DNA of 64,000 bases from Vanilla planifolia (lineage: Eukaryota > Streptophyta > Magnoliopsida > Asparagales > Orchidaceae): NCBI GenBank assembly GCA_023846275.1, contig CM043869.1:22054237-22118236 (forward strand), read 5' to 3'. The notes below the pieces were generated by a model. The model had not been told where the DNA came from. It searched no databases and saw only the letters and a list, made by a program, of their open reading frames with translations. The translations under genes and the position numbers were made by a program. This document shows, one piece after another, positions 24,900 through 35,475 of this stretch (position 1 is its first letter; each line of letters starts with the position of its first letter).

Positions 24900-26340
24900 T
24901 GAAGTGCTTATGCTTTTATTTATAACAATTTGTCCCCATCTTATTGATCTAAACTTCATCATATGTCATTATGAAGTATTATTTAATGTAGGAGATGGTG
25001 AATTATTCAGAATAAAAAATTTTCTATCTTGGAGAATATTTAAAAGAATGCTTGAATATATTTTTTAAATAAACATAAGAATGTCTTTAAAAGTGAGTTT
25101 TATCAAATAATAAATTTGTTTTAAAAAATAACTCGATTTTAAAATACGTTGATTTCTTTTCATAATAAATTTTTTAAAAATATATCAATAATTTTTTATA
25201 AATAAAAAATGATAGGTTAATAATTTTTTAGGTGATTTAGTTTAAAATGAAGCCTTTATCAACCCCCAATAAGATATAACAAAAACAAATATAACTAATA
25301 TAACTCTCGTTCCAAATGTTAGGTAAGTTAAAATCATATAACAACAAAATAATGTAATTGTTTTTTGGTTACTAGTACATCACAACATAACAAACTTGGA
25401 AAAAAAAATTTAGTAACATAAAAAAAATTTTATACAAATAAAAACTTTAAACATAAAATTGTTATATGTGGTACAAATATTTTACCTGAATTAATTTTAA
25501 AAAATTAAGAAGTTCACTCATTTGAGAAGAAAGTAAAGATAATGAGTTTGATATGTAGAGAACAAAGAATAAGGATGTCATGATGACCACTAGGTGCTAA
25601 TGGCTTAAATGACATCACTTACAAATTTTTCTTTAAGTTTTGTAAAAAATTCATCAATCAATTTTATTTAAGAATTCACATATTTACAAATATTATTCTA
25701 ATGACTAAAAGCACTTACCAAATTGATCAATTAGTCATTTTGGATAAATTATGAAAATCCTAATGCCTTGAAATAATGGCTAAAAGAGCCATTACAAAAG
25801 AATCGCTTGATCTATAGGCTCCTTGATCGTTTGACCATAAATAAAACATGATCATGTGGCTTGGACAGAAAAAGCACTATTTGATCTAGAGGAGTAAATC
25901 TAAATTGTGATATGACAAGAGTTAGAAGATTTAGGTCTTATGCATTAATAAAGTAAGAAGTGTTAAATTATGAAATTACATTATCAAATAATGAATCTAA
26001 TTAGGTGTTTTTAAAAGACTAATGAGATTATTATCATTTAATTACATAATTGGATGACTTGACGACAAAATCACTCCAATAATTTTTAGTATAGTCATAA
26101 AAATTGGTTACACATTATAGTCCCACATTGCATGAATGATGGATTGTTGTTGTTTTATAAGAATTTTCTAACGCCACATAATACGTGCATTGTTTTGGCT
26201 CAGTAACCCCTTGGTTCACTCTGAATTGATTTCCCTCGTTTCTAATACACTCATGCTCCATTAAATTTGCATATGTGAGTTATTTGTTGAACCGAAATTA
26301 TTTGATTAGTTTTGGTGCTATTTTATCAATCTGATAAACT
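24900..26340 (+). repeat. Dispersed repeat R, copy in C1
   Basis: This part of C has relatives elsewhere in the window outside the A-B-C duplication. Recognisable phrases are catcatatgtcattatgaag, then catttgagaagaaagtaaag, a run of agcacttaccaaattgatca, ctaaaagagccattac, and taggtgtttttaaaagact followed by caaaatcactccaataattt. These recur in order, diverged, at 63170-64000 (+) and in reverse order at 32150-33280 (-). Length (1.3-1.4 kb) and dispersal fit an LTR or a non-coding element end. No TG...CA ends were established. Confidence 0.6.
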
Positions 26341-27448
26341 CAGCTACCACATTTAGGAGAAATGTTCTAACGAGACACTTATGATTATTATTAGTAATAA
26401 GTTTCTCTATTTTATTATTTAATTATATTATTATTTTTTAATAACTAAGTAATATAATTACACTTTACAATTTTAAAGATATGATAAAGAAGAATATAAT
26501 TCTTTTGATGGTTAGATTTTAATCTTGAATTTAGAATCCTAATATTTGTTCTAAAAAAATGTTAATTTCAATAAAATTTAAATTTTGCATCTTCAATGAG
26601 TGATTTTAATCAAACTTAACATTCTAATAAAAGAAAAATTATAATATCTAAAATTAAATTAAAAATATTTCTGTTTGTTATTTGTTAGTCCAACAAAAAT
26701 GATCATCACAAAATTTCACCTTTGTTGTTCTTTCTTTTTAAAGTTTACCTTCAATAGAAGTATCGTCTATTTAAAATTTAAAATTTGTTTAACCAAATCC
26801 ATTAGTAATACTTAAGTTTATGACCATCAAACAAAGCATCACAACAAGGTGTCAACAAAATAATCTCTGTTTCTTGATGATAACTAAACTTCCAATAAAA
26901 TTGATTAAAACATAAATAATTTATAAAATAAATGCATAATAATTAATGATGTGCTCCATACATGTATTCTAGTCTAGATTAATCTTCTCCCATAATTTGT
27001 GCTAATTATAATATTTGATTTCTATTCTCCTTCTCTTTGTCATCACTTAAAAAGACTTAATCTGTATTTGGTAAATTGTTCACAAATTTACAAGTTTTTG
27101 AAATTATCAATCAATTAATCAATTCTTTAAGTATATTATATTGAAATTATACATATATCTTATATCTAAGACTTACATAATTTCTTTCAAATAGATTTAA
27201 TTCATTCTTCTAAACTATTACAAAAATTTATTATTTAAGCTATATTGTGTAATGTAAGGCTTAAAATTTTATTACAATGGATTACAGTTATGAAAGATTA
27301 AGGTTTATCACAAATCATAGTTTCATCCATAGCTTGTTTTTTTGGACAAACCTTACTAAAACTTAAAGTTTTTGAAATTTCTTTGACTATATTTATTTAT
27401 TTATTTATTTGTATTTTTTAAACTTAGTTTTTCAAATCCTATTTATAT

Positions 27449-27595
27449 AAGAATAGTATCTTAGTTATAGCTAAATGTGTTAGACCTAATATGGTTTATG
27501 ATCTCCAATCTCATAATTAAAATCAAATATTATAAATTACTACATTGATCAAATAATTCCAACTAAAATAATATATATATATATATATATATATA
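27449..27595 (+). repeat. Half-foldback at the right end of C1
   Basis: The segment starting aagaatagtatcttag and running to the (TA)n at 27569-27595 is the left arm of the foldback that is complete in C2 (62885-63158). In C1 the right arm is missing and unrelated sequence (tagcttctaactttttataa) follows the (TA)n. The C1/C2 homology therefore stops at the symmetry centre of the foldback. Confidence 0.75.
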
Positions 27596-29439
27596 GCTTC
27601 TAACTTTTTATAAACAATTAAATTCACATAAACTACCTGGGGCATTGTAGCTCCTGCCAAAAAGGTCATATTTGGGCCAATGGAATGAGCCAATTTGGCA
27701 TGGCTCATTTCATTCATGGGAAACCCATGTCCATATAACCTCTTAATTCTAATAGATGATGCATATTCTTCTTATATTGTAGATAATGATTTTTCCTTTA
27801 CAAAAAAAAACATACCAATCAAACCAATTTCAAGATTTGTTTGCCAAAGCCAAACTTGGTTCTAATAAGAAAACAAAAGAAAGACATGCAATTTTGAATA
27901 CTTTTGGTGAAGTAACTTGAATATATATTAAAATAACATTAAATTATTATTTGTATTATTAATACAATGGTAAATTTGTGATTTAGGAAGCAACCTATGA
28001 AATTTCTTTTTCTCTTTCGAAATTGGTTGGGTAAAAAATAAGAAAAAAGCTGTCACTTTCTTAATAATGTCTTGTTTATTTGATCCAGTTGCCAATGGAG
28101 CAATTTATTAATTCAAAATCATGGCATGTTTCTAGAAGCTCATCATTGGCTCATCATTAGTATGTCTTAATTCTTTGGCTAGTTAATCCTCTCAAACAAA
28201 CCAACGTAAGCAGTAGTTCTATGGCATCATTTAGGTACAATGGTTTTATTAAACAATACATCAAGCTTTGTATTTCTTTTAGATAATTAGCTGACATGTT
28301 TGAATTCATTATACCTTCTTAATGGCATTCTATCTCACTAGTATGGCCACAAAAGTTTAAAGAAACATGATGCCACTCATCATTCATTATAAAATGTTTT
28401 GTTATGGTGTTCATCATTATATTATTTAACAACTTCCTTCAAAGAAGTACTATCATTTGCTTAGATGATAATCAACAAGGATGATTTAGATTTTTCTAAA
28501 ACCTTTTTAGTTGGTATTAGTGCCTTTTTGTTATGATAATTCTTCAAAAATTAATTTAGAATACTTTGATGATGAATAATTTCTTAATAAGTGTTACATG
28601 ATTCTTCAACCATCATAGCCTAACATTTCATGTCAAGACTACCATGCTCTGTACATAATCCTCAATCCTAATATATCAATTTTTTTTCTTTTATGCATCC
28701 ACCTGGTGTTAGGATCATTTTGATATAGTCACACATTACAGTGGATTAGACAATCTATTGACTCTAATTGACCTTTTCTATTTTTACAATAATGAAATCC
28801 ATTAATGTAGAACATATTATTTTACTTCATCATTATATGGATAGTGTCTAAATGTGTGGCATAGTACAAACCATTTTGATATGTATACAATGCCTTTAAT
28901 TTTTATGAAGGTTGTTCAATTATGACAATGCATGAATATACTGGTCAAACTTATACATTTAGCCACATTGTCTCAGTTGGAGATGTTCAGCTCTTTAATT
29001 AGCATCATTTATCACTTCACCAATATTTTCATAGAGTGTTTTTTATGATGATTCTATTCATATAGTGATTCAATTAATTGTGCTCCTATGTTTGCTTATT
29101 TCACTTCAATGTGTAACTTATGTGGAATTGACCATGGTTTTTGTGGATACCTTTATGTATTGCACTTATTCAAACCAATATATTGAATGGATCATACAAG
29201 TCCTTCAATGAGACTCACCAAATCATTGATTAGTAACCAATTAGCTTACAACATTAATGCAAATTTGTACACTGAAAGCTCAAGTATACTCATCCTCCTT
29301 CTTATATATTATTATTTTCCTTTAAAGGAGTTAAGTATAATACTGATGAATTTCAACTACAAAACTCTATCAATAATAACCTCCATATGCAATAGTATTC
29401 ATTTTTATAAAAGGGAAAGTTACCTAATTTTTTACATGA
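27596..29439. other. Post-C1 interval, no assigned gene
   Basis: This is unique relative to copy 2. At 27620-27740 the minus strand has an open stretch containing YGHGFPMNEMSHAKLAHSIG then PNMTFLAGATMPQ, followed by CAG|GTAGTT. It looks more protein-like than its surroundings and could be an orphan exon, but I do not recognise the family. The remainder, including 28000-29440 where base composition is slightly less skewed, has only broken frames. Confidence 0.35.
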
Positions 29440-30800
29440 CCTTCTATTATTGAAAAAGTTGAGAAATGATTTTAGAAGATGTTAACCACTTAAAATAAAT
29501 ATAAATTAAATTTATGATAATCCTTTTTAATTATTTTGTACAAATTTCTATTTTATTTAAAAATAAATTAATTTTCTTTAAACTTTAGAAAAAAATTAAA
29601 ATTAACAAATTTGAAAATAATAAAAAAGTACATCAAAAAATTTAGAAAGTTCAGCTTAATTCCATGCTACATCCACCAAATAAAATCCAAACAAAAACAA
29701 AACTAATTAAAACAGGCCTTTCACAAAAAAAGCAAACATCATAAGAATGAATAAAACAAAAGCTCTATAATAGCCTTTCAAAGAAATAAAACTAATAAAA
29801 GAAGAAAAATGGTAACAACAAAAATCCAATTTGATTCTTATAGTAATCTTATGTTTGACAAAATATTTAATGAAGAATAAATGCATAATGCTTTGCTTGA
29901 ATAAATTACGAAATAAAGGAATACAATCTTTTTTGATTCAAGTAAAAAGGAGTTTTGGAGCTCAAAGACAAAAGGATACAACAAATTGAAACAATGTTGA
30001 GCACCTACAAATAAGAGTTCATTTTTCTAGCTTAAAAAATTCATAAACTTTTCACCAATCTTTTTTATGTTAGAAAATATAGAAATTATAAACATATTAC
30101 AAAAACAAAAAGTAGTAACCAAACTTCCCAATTTACTGCTATGGGTCAAATGTCTAAAATTTAATAAGAACTATTCAAATATTATCCTTTGTGCAAAATA
30201 ATGACTTGGCTTGCTCAATAGTGTTTATAAAAAGCTATTATCATCCATCAAACATCATTACAATCTTTAGAATCTAGAATATATCATAATAAACGAGAGT
30301 CACATGATTCATTTTATAATGGATCCTTAGATAGGAAATTACATGATCGAATTAAGGTAAATGATAGCCACATGATTGATTTTATTTTTTACTTCTAAAT
30401 CAAAACAATGCATGATCAAATAAAGGTAAATGTGAGCTACATGATGATTTTTTAACTTGGACTATTAGATCACAAATGTTTCATAATCAAATAAATAAAT
30501 TTAAATGTTATGTAGATTAGAAAGGTGGAGAAACTCTGGACCATCCGATCATGAAAATTATGTGATCGAACGATTGGAAATGAATCCGTGTCTTAGAAAG
30601 AATAATGAGTTTTCAAACACTTGATCACCAAAATAATGTGATAAAACTGCAACATTTGGATCTACAAGGTTTGGATAGGTAGATAAAGTTTCAACTATTT
30701 GATTTACTACTACATTTAATACCACACATGCCTTCACATTTTGGAAGGGATATATGAAAAATGAATTGGAAATTTTTGCCTGATAATTCTTATTCCAACA
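29440..30800 (+). repeat. Possible diverged copy of repeat R (direct)
   Basis: Order and wording resemble C1 25200-25800 at low identity. Examples are tccaccaaataaaatccaaa with caaaaacaaaactaattaaa near 29670-29720, followed about 0.5 kb later by a run of tgatcgaa/gatcaaat phrases. It forms an inverted pair with the clearer minus-strand copy at 32150-33280. The call is tentative because AT-rich sequences align easily by chance. Confidence 0.3.
30290..30600 (+). repeat. Degenerate tandem repeat, unit about 70-75 bp
   Basis: Three to four units each contain a cacatgattgat-like start, an A/T-rich middle and a catgatcgaattaaggtaaa / catgatcaaataaaggtaaa end. The last unit is more diverged (ccatccgatcatgaaaatta, then tgatcgaacgattgg). 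Units differ by 25-40%. The phrases resemble those in repeat R and in spacer X (5640-6130). Irregular spacing and sequence rule out a CRISPR array. Confidence 0.5.
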
Positions 30801-31078
30801 TAAGATAGCTCTACATCAGGGTTTGTAAGTGTACAAACAATTATTCAAACATAAGGGGCCCTCTAATTCATTTAAGAGATCACCACCTTTTCTTACAATT
30901 AAGTACATAACAAGTTGAAGAGTTATTTTGTGTGTTTATATAGCTACTTAAAAGTTAAAGAGTGATTTCTTCAATTGATAATTGATTCTTTAGATTTTGC
31001 ATACAATCATGGCTTTTATAGAAAACATTAGGCACGACTGTGTAAGATTATTTAAGAGTTAGAATAAGGCAAAATGAT

Positions 31079-31103
31079 AATATATATATATATATATATA
31101 TAA
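31079..31103. repeat. (TA)n microsatellite
   Basis: A short uninterrupted TA run of about 12 units, bounded by aaaatgata on the left and attttttttgtg on the right. No other feature is attached to it. Confidence 0.9.
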
Positions 31104-31188
31104 TTTTTTTGTGTATACAGTTGAATCTCTTTATTAAGAAAAAGTAGTTACATTAATTACTGATTATTTGGCATCTTTATTTTTTTAA

Positions 31189-31299
31189 TGGTTTAGTTTT
31201 TCCTTGTTAGAAAATGATGAACATTTTAATCCCCATGACGTCATGGAGGATGAAAGAGGTTTAGAAGACAGTAGCCCAAATATGGGATGTTTAACGTAG
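31189..31299 (+). other. Short protein-like frame of unknown origin
   Basis: One plus frame reads LLENDEHFNPHDVMEDERGL then EDSSPNMGCLT and a stop at about 31297. The acidic, low-Lys/Asn composition is unlike that of random AT-rich sequence here and could be the C-terminal end of a decayed transposase or host exon. There is no upstream start or neighbouring exon that I can support. It contains the palindrome at 31233-31246. Confidence 0.25.
31233..31246. promoter_or_regulatory. 14 bp palindrome with TGACGTCA core
   Basis: ccatgacgtcatgg is its own reverse complement. TGACGTCA is the canonical palindromic site of TGA/CREB-class bZIP factors, which is established knowledge. In DNA this AT-rich a GC-containing 14 bp palindrome stands out. 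No promoter or gene is associated with it, and it lies inside the protein-like frame, so function is unsupported. Confidence 0.3.
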
Positions 31300-32149
31300 T
31301 AATAAATCATGAATATATTTGATGAAAATTAGTGACGAAGAGGAGCTTCAAAGAGACATCATGAACTTTTGCAAGCGTGATGTCATGTTGTTGATACCTA
31401 GCCACACCTAGACATGGTGCTTAGGTTGATGATAATAAACTTGATGTATTAATTATGTATTTGGTTTAGTGAATTTTTGGATGCTAGAGAGTTGATATGT
31501 TTTTTCAAGAAAGAAATTAAAGAAGAAAATGAGCAAATATCAAATCTAATAAAAATCATCTTAGTTGGAGTAGTAAACATCAAGTGATACATTTTAAATT
31601 TAATTTTGTGTTTGATTTCACTACTAAGGTTATTTTAACAAATCTTGTAAACTACAAAAACGAAATTTAAATTTAAATTGTGTATATCAGAAAAATTTTT
31701 GTTTTCAATATCTTTTATCATCATATGTTCATCATCATAAGAATTATTTTTCATATCTTTCTAAATTATTCTTTCAAAAAGAATTAATTAAGTATAAAAA
31801 TTAAAAAAATAATTCTAATTGAATTAACTAACCTAAATCTACATAACAAAGGTTTGGTCTAAGGCAGTGATGCTGAACCTTTTCGCTACTACAATCAGAT
31901 CGAGGCATCACTCTTGAACATTGATGGAAGTATATTGAATCAAGCGACAAGAACCTATATTTATAATTCAATTAATCATGTTACTCTTAACACATCGACT
32001 AAATCCTAAAAAAACCTAAGCATTGCTAACACTAAAAATAGACTACATCTAAAGAACACATGTCCTATGAGGACCAAAAAGAAGAGGAAGTACACCAAGT
32101 TTGACTAAAATGTAACACTTTTCTACATAGCTAACTTTCAAATTTAATG

Positions 32150-33280
32150 ACTGATTTGAGGTGTCTGATCATACAATTTTGTAATCAAACGGTTGTCAAA
32201 TGAATTACTATTTCTACGAGATAATTTCATCTGCAATTTGCCGACTCAATTTTGCGATTGCGTGGTTGACAATTATTGCACAAGTAAAATTGAATTCAAC
32301 TATCATATCAGAATTTAGATCTAATGGTTGTGATGAAATAATAATTTGAAAAGTGCTCTAATTTATTAAAAACTATCACTTCATGCAATTTTCATTGTTG
32401 AATGGTCTAGGATTCTTCTGGTCACATGGCTCTTCCAAAACTACTATCTAGCCCTTATTTATTAGCCATTATAACTTTTATTCAAATAATATTATGTTTC
32501 TAAATAAAAATCATCCACAAAATTCTAATGGCTAATGGGTAAGTTTCGTAAGTGCTATTAGTCGATATAAAATGTTTATAAATAGGTTAATTACTAAACA
32601 AAATAGATTGATGAAATGTTTACAAGAATATAAAGAAAATGCTTCTAGTAATGATATTAAAGCCATTGGTAGCTAGTGCATATCGTCACCACCATTTGTT
32701 CTGTCCTTTATCATCAAACTCAAATTCTTACTTAAAAGTAGTTAAGATTTTATTTTCTAATTGATTAAATGAAAATATTTGCACCTTATTGAGTATTTCA
32801 TTAAGCATAAAAATTACTCTTTGTAGATTCATATTGTTGCTTTCCTTTCATCTTTCTATAAATTCTTTTTTATTGTAAGGCATTTATGGCCTATCTTTTT
32901 CTATTTAATTAATCTAAGGCTTTAGCCTGCCCAATTTTTTGTATGATTTTATATCAGTTGCTTTCACATTCTTTGCTATTTTCATGGGTAAACATAAGTT
33001 TGATTTTAAGTAAGATGAGCAAAAAAAATATACTTGCATACACTTTAAAATTTTTATTGTCTTTCATTTCCATAATTTCCTAAACAATTTATTATTAAAT
33101 AAAAAATAATGAATTTTAAAAGAAAATTAAAATATGTATAAAATTAGTTTTAAAGATTTGTTCAAGCTATTTAAAAAAATTTTATATTTTTTTTAAAATA
33201 TTTTTATAAGAAATAAAAAAGTTTTATAGTAATTCATCATCTCTTTTGCTAAACCACACTTCATATGATGCAAGAAGCTC
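32150..33280 (-). repeat. Dispersed repeat R, inverted copy
   Basis: Its reverse complement follows C1 24900-25900 in order. The C1 phrase agaagt(g)t...gagccatta is matched by ggaagagccatgtgacc, and aatctaaattgtgatatgac is matched by gatctaaattctgatatgat. The gtgcttttagtc, attgatgaa, gccattag and catcatatg phrases all follow in the expected order. Identity is low (perhaps 60-70%), so this is an old copy not produced by the A-B-C duplication. Confidence 0.5.
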
Positions 33281-33869
33281 ATGACCTTAAGATTAATCCT
33301 GAAACATCAAATGAACTATGACTAGAAAATTGAAAGAAAGGAGTGTTGTGAAGCATAATGAAGAAAGTTGATATTTGAAATGAAGAGTTTATAGCATAGA
33401 GAACATGTAACCAATAATAAAGAATACATAAAGAAAATGAGCAATTTTTGGAAAACATTTTTATTTAATAACTCTGAAAATTGAGAATTTATAGATATTG
33501 ATTCCATTATTTTAGGCATTATTGGTATTCAAATTCATAAACAAAAGTGCATTCTGAGGTGGCATTCCAAAGATCATCAAACATAAATATCTAAGTTATA
33601 ATGAGGCAATAACTTTTTTTAACTTTAGTTTTACCATGATGAAAATTGAAACTTAATTATATGGTCATTCCATTATTTAGGCATTAGGAGTGCATTTTCT
33701 TTGGGGCCTTCCACTATGGTGAATTTAGATAAGTTCTCCATCCTTGCCAAACATAGTAATGCCAACATCTTTGAAAAAGAGGTCATGTTGGATGATGACT
33801 TTGCTTCCAAGAAGGATTCTTCCGTAAAACTCACTCTGATAGGCTAAGTTTTAACTTGGATGATCCAAC

Positions 33870-34370
33870 ATGGAATTACTAAGACTAACAACCCAAAAAA
33901 ATTGCTACTTTGGATCTGCTATGAGGAGGTACACTTGTGCTCTTATGATTTTCACTAGAACTGGACAACATTTGATACTAGATGTACAATATCTAGAAAA
34001 TCATAGTCTTTCAAATAATAAACTTAAAATGTTTCCCAATGTTTTGGATCGATATTGAATCTTTGAATGCTCTATTGTGGGTCTTATTGGAGAATCGTCT
34101 AATCCACCCAATCAACAAGTAGTACTTATTCTCAATCATGTTAATAGTCAATAACCCATTAAAAGTAGATTCTAGACAAATCAATTTAACAAGGTTTGGT
34201 GGGACTCTCGCTTATGTATTGGTCAATCTTGTTAAAGATCTTCCTTTAGATATTAGAATTTGTAGTAAGATTTGAAGTAACAATGGATTTTGGAAAAAAT
34301 AATTGAGTATTTAAATTTTTTCAAGTAGTATCTATGCAATTTTAAACAATGATGCTCAATCATTCAATGT
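33870..34370 (+). pseudogene. LINE ORF1-like: DUF4283-type region and CCHC remnant
   Basis: With frame changes the plus strand gives FPMFWIDIESLNALLW, NRLIHPINK, LIVNNPLKVDSRQ and GTLAYVLVNLVKDLPLDIRI (34195-34260). This follows the order of the DUF4283 region in plant LINE ORF1/gag-like proteins: a W-x-I--LP--LW element, a LG-PI-like turn, a VD strand, then a YARVLV---L---LP--I strand. At 34335-34370, CNFK..CSIIQC has the layout of the zinc knuckle that follows, with the second Cys and the His lost. The protein would bind LINE RNA. Downstream endonuclease and RT remnants on the same strand support one former LINE. Several stops and shifts. Confidence 0.5.
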
Positions 34371-34998
34371 AAGCAAGAAAACATTTTTAGACCATTATTT
34401 AAAAAAGTGGTGATGATGAGAAAATTTGAATTAGATTAATTGTAAGTGATGTGAAACATCCGACTTCATTAATCATCATTGTAAACACTTAAAGGTTGCA
34501 TAATGAATGAAAATCAATGTGGCAATGTAAGGGTATAGAAATTGATAACTGTATGATATGATCTTAACATGCCTGAAACATCATTACCCCAATAATTGAA
34601 AGAAATAACTCCCCCCACTACGTCATAGAACGTTAACAATTAATAAAAAAAACTAATAATGAATCATCAATTTGTTCATTTTTATGATCAACTTCAATGA
34701 GAAATTATAAAGTAAGAGAAAAACATTTAAATCTAACTTAAAAGAAAGGAAGGATGTGTAGCTTAAACAATAAGTGGAGATTCAATCTCTCAAAAGCCTT
34801 AATAAGGATATTCAAGAGAAAAAGCAAATGCTCTTAAGCATTTTGAGATAGACAATAATGGCTTTATAGTAGTTACTAGCCACAAGCTTATAAGAAAAGG
34901 AAATAAATGTGTAAAAAATTGATTTGCTAAAAAAATACCAAAAGAAGCCTTTAGAAAACTCATAATGCAAATCTCACATATTGTAATTAATAACTTCT
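34371..34998 (+). other. LINE ORF1/ORF2 junction, no readable domain
   Basis: This lies between the CCHC remnant and the endonuclease start on the plus strand. It would hold the C-terminal linker of ORF1 and the ORF2 start in a complete element. Frames are short; near 34830-34910 one reads HFEIDNNGFIVVTSHKLIRK, which is protein-like but unassigned. Confidence 0.35.
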
Positions 34999-35370
34999 TG
35001 ATTTTGAACATCGAGGGTGTAGTTAGTTCTATAATGTCTTGATGCCTTAATAACATGATAAAAAGGCACATCATTAAGTTAATTGCAATGTCGGAAACCT
35101 TTGCAAGTGAACGACAAATGGACATTATTTTAAGGATACTAAGCTTTCAATATTGTGAGGGCAACATTTCTAGTAAAATATGGGTTTTGTGGTTGTAGTA
35201 CTTACAATACCAAATAATGAAAATGAAGAAAAATTCCTTCACATGGTTTGCATGATATGTAAATGATGTGTTACTTAATCATGAATGGTTCATAAAATTT
35301 CCTATTATAAAGGTTCAACATATGAATAGTATATAACAAGACAACTCCCCATATCATTCATTTCTCCCTC
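34999..35370 (+). pseudogene. L1-type LINE endonuclease
   Basis: The stretch starts with LILNIEGVVSSIMS (position of the W-N-x-R-G start of the fold, Trp and Arg lost). It continues with LNNMIKRHIIKLIAMSETFA, in which SET carries the catalytic Glu, then LRILSFQYCEGNISSKIWVL. The next readable part is KNSFTWFA followed by VNDVLLNHEWFIKFPIIKVQ and HMNSI, stop, QDNSPYH, which matches the F-T-W, LDR--x-N--W and SDHSP elements. The fold is shortened: the GDFN strand region between about 35160 and 35210 is missing or deleted. The enzyme would nick chromosomal DNA for target-primed reverse transcription. It lies directly downstream of the DUF4283-like fragment. Confidence 0.7.
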
Positions 35371-35475
35371 AATAATTAAATCTGATACTAGACAACATAG
35401 ATTCTAGAGAACTTGGGTTGAAGGCATTCAATTCTATCTAATGGTTTCTTAAAATTGGAGTGTTCCAATTCCTAG

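Larger units (their letters stand above)
16608..27595 (+). repeat. Repeat block C, copy 1 (C1)
   Basis: This matches 52097 to about 63018 in the same direction over 11 kb. It opens with a shared run around attaaaaattatatgaaga and closes in a (TA)n run at 27569-27595. It is extremely AT-rich and without any recognised coding domain. Length differences from C2 include about 265 bp only in C1 (18905-19170), about 115 bp only in C1 (21545-21660) and about 60 bp only in C1 (25835-25900). Divergence is about 12% near 17.2-17.4 kb, about 5% near 26.2 kb and about 2% across 26.4-27.56 kb, by eye. It contains one copy of the dispersed repeat R (24900-26340). Short frames such as 17205-17438 (-) are broken in C2. 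Confidence 0.85.

Noticed and set aside
30290-30600. CRISPR-like regular repeats
   Set aside because: Units are diverged by a quarter or more, spacing is irregular and the genome is plant-like; a decayed tandem repeat explains it.
34799-35125. 108-codon minus-strand reading frame, the second longest in the window
   Set aside because: It lies antisense to the LINE endonuclease on the plus strand, whose motifs (LIAMSET, FQYCEGN-SSKIW) are recognisable; the minus frame is a shadow.
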